Positions 63,037-64,000 of a DNA stretch of 64,000 nucleotides are shown here, one piece after another. Source of the DNA: Myxococcales bacterium (GTDB taxonomy: Bacteria; Myxococcota_A; Polyangia; Polyangiales; Polyangiaceae). Under the pieces are notes generated by a model that was given only the letters and a program-made list of their open reading frames with translations, was not told the DNA's origin and searched no databases. Positions within the stretch are counted from its first letter, which is position 1, and each line of letters begins with the position of its first letter. Location of the stretch: contig JADJQX010000007.1 of NCBI GenBank assembly GCA_016712525.1, positions 806,001-870,000 of the forward strand, written 5' to 3'. Both the position numbers and the translations under genes were made by a program.

Positions 63037-64000
63037 ATGCGCGCGACTTCGCCCCGCGTGTCCACCCCATTCACGGAAGCGCTCGCCACACTCAACGACC
63101 GTGCCCTCCGTCGCCTCCTCGGCGCCAGGGCCTTCCTTCGCGGGTACGACTACGTACGCCGGGGGGCGGTCTCGGACACGGAGGTCGAAGAGGCCTCCGC
63201 GCGCGGCGTCGTTCGCGGGTCCGAGCCCGAGCCGTACCGGGTACGGCTCCGCCTGATCCCCGACGGATTCGATTCCGAGTGCTCTTGCCCTGCGTTCTCG
63301 AAAATACATGGACACTGCAAGCATGTCGCCGCGCTCCTCATCGCTCTCCGGGACAACGTGAGGCCCCGCCAGCGCCGTGAGGAAGGGGCCGCGCCGGCTC
63401 AGCCAGGGTTCTCGACGTCGGTCCCTCAGGGCGGCGGTCCTTCGTCGTCGGATGGTCCCTCGGCCGAGCCACTCCCAGGTCAAGGGCAGAGCCGCCGGGC
63501 CAAGCGTCGGGCTGGGCGTGCCCTCAAGCTCGCGCAGCAGGGGCAGCCCATCGCCCCGCACACGGCCCCGCGCCCGATGCCCGGTCGTCCTCACTATGCC
63601 TCGGGCGACGGGCGCGTCCCGACCGGCGTCGACGCGTGGCTCCCCGACGCGATGCCCCAAGCCCCGAAGCGCGTCGAGTACCGCGTCCAGGTGCGGCCGA
63701 CCTCGCTCTCCGTGTCCGTGCTCGATCCCGACACACGCACCCCGCTCCTCCCGAGCCAGCTCATGGCCTCCCAGGCCCAGACGCCCACCGGCGACCGTGA
63801 CGCCCTGCGGATGCTCGCGCGCCTCGAGAACGACGGCCCGCGGCGCGTCGGGATCGAGGTCCGCGGCGAGGACGCGGCCGATCTCCTCCCGCTCCTCAAG
63901 GGGCGTCGGGTCATCCTCGAGCCGCAGATGATGGAGCTCCGGTTCGGCGACGAGCCGCTCCGCCCCCGCTTCGATCTCGAGCTCACCCAGGACGGCTCGC
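63037..64000 (+). CDS. SWIM zinc-finger protein, probably N terminus of a SNF2 helicase, cut by window edge
   Basis: The open frame from ATG 63037 runs beyond 64000 (321 codons seen). Near residue 88 a SWIM motif appears, ECSCPAFSKIHGHCKHVAAL, with the CxC...CxH ligands. A Pro/Gln/Ser-rich linker (about 110-205) is followed by a mixed alpha/beta region (VEYRVQVRPTSLSVSVLD, then RLENDGPRRVGIEV). In other bacteria this arrangement precedes a Snf2 ATPase, as in the gene at 26298, but the ATPase itself is outside the window. AAAGGG lies 10 nt before the ATG. Confidence 0.75.
   Translation, partial: MRATSPRVSTPFTEALATLNDRALRRLLGARAFLRGYDYVRRGAVSDTEVEEASARGVVRGSEPEPYRVRLRLIPDGFDSECSCPAFSKIHGHCKHVAALLIALRDNVRPRQRREEGAAPAQPGFSTSVPQGGGPSSSDGPSAEPLPGQGQSRRAKRRAGRALKLAQQGQPIAPHTAPRPMPGRPHYASGDGRVPTGVDAWLPDAMPQAPKRVEYRVQVRPTSLSVSVLDPDTRTPLLPSQLMASQAQTPTGDRDALRMLARLENDGPRRVGIEVRGEDAADLLPLLKGRRVILEPQMMELRFGDEPLRPRFDLELTQDGS

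Overview
This window is very GC-rich and dense in genes. It looks like a chromosome segment of a myxobacterium (Myxococcota, class Polyangia, Sorangium-like). The signs are six Ser/Thr protein kinases in 64 kb, many Asp/Ala/Pro-rich lipoproteins, a secreted protein with a C-terminal membrane segment plus arginine tail, and DUF4388, SWIM-SNF2 and TPR/PEGA-type proteins. No insertion sequence, prophage, CRISPR array or rRNA is visible, and base and codon use look uniform.

Left part (1-12.8 kb). The window opens inside sctJ, the type III secretion inner-ring lipoprotein gene (minus strand). A 427-bp gap carries seven 42-bp units centred on palindromes. Two tandem paralogous three-gene modules follow: membrane Ser/Thr kinase, exported TPR/PEGA-like membrane protein, lipoprotein. 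All internal junctions are translationally coupled overlaps. lspA-lgt (lipoprotein processing) comes directly after, then folD and cysK.

Middle part (12.8-45 kb). This holds asnB, small membrane and lipoprotein genes, hrpB divergent from murB, a kinase-pseudokinase fusion, an FG-GAP-like lipoprotein, a divergent pair whose start codons overlap, and a SWIM-SNF2 helicase. Then come a DUF4388-J-domain protein with a TPR/coiled-coil protein, efp-hflX, a cytochrome P450 divergent from a TetR regulator across two palindromic operators, hutU, a VOC protein, a frameshifted DHH phosphoesterase with mazG, and rtcB-rtcA behind a sigma54-like promoter, followed by tRNA-Val(CAC).

Right part (45-64 kb). 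This holds a FadL-like barrel with a phospholipase D lipoprotein, a CusF-like copper protein, two more kinases (one with an APH-like catalytic loop), a polysaccharide-monooxygenase-like secreted protein, a VWA lipoprotein, a methyltransferase-hydrolase pair, an RlmI-like methyltransferase and a repeat-rich frameshifted TPR gene. A third, rearranged set of lipoprotein, TPR protein and kinase follows, then a metallophosphoesterase lipoprotein and the start of a second SWIM-containing protein.

Two themes recur. A kinase is repeatedly placed next to an exported TPR-like protein and a lipoprotein, suggesting an envelope-signalling module. Many start codons sit 6-11 nt after a TAnnnT (-10-like) hexamer, suggesting widespread leaderless transcripts.
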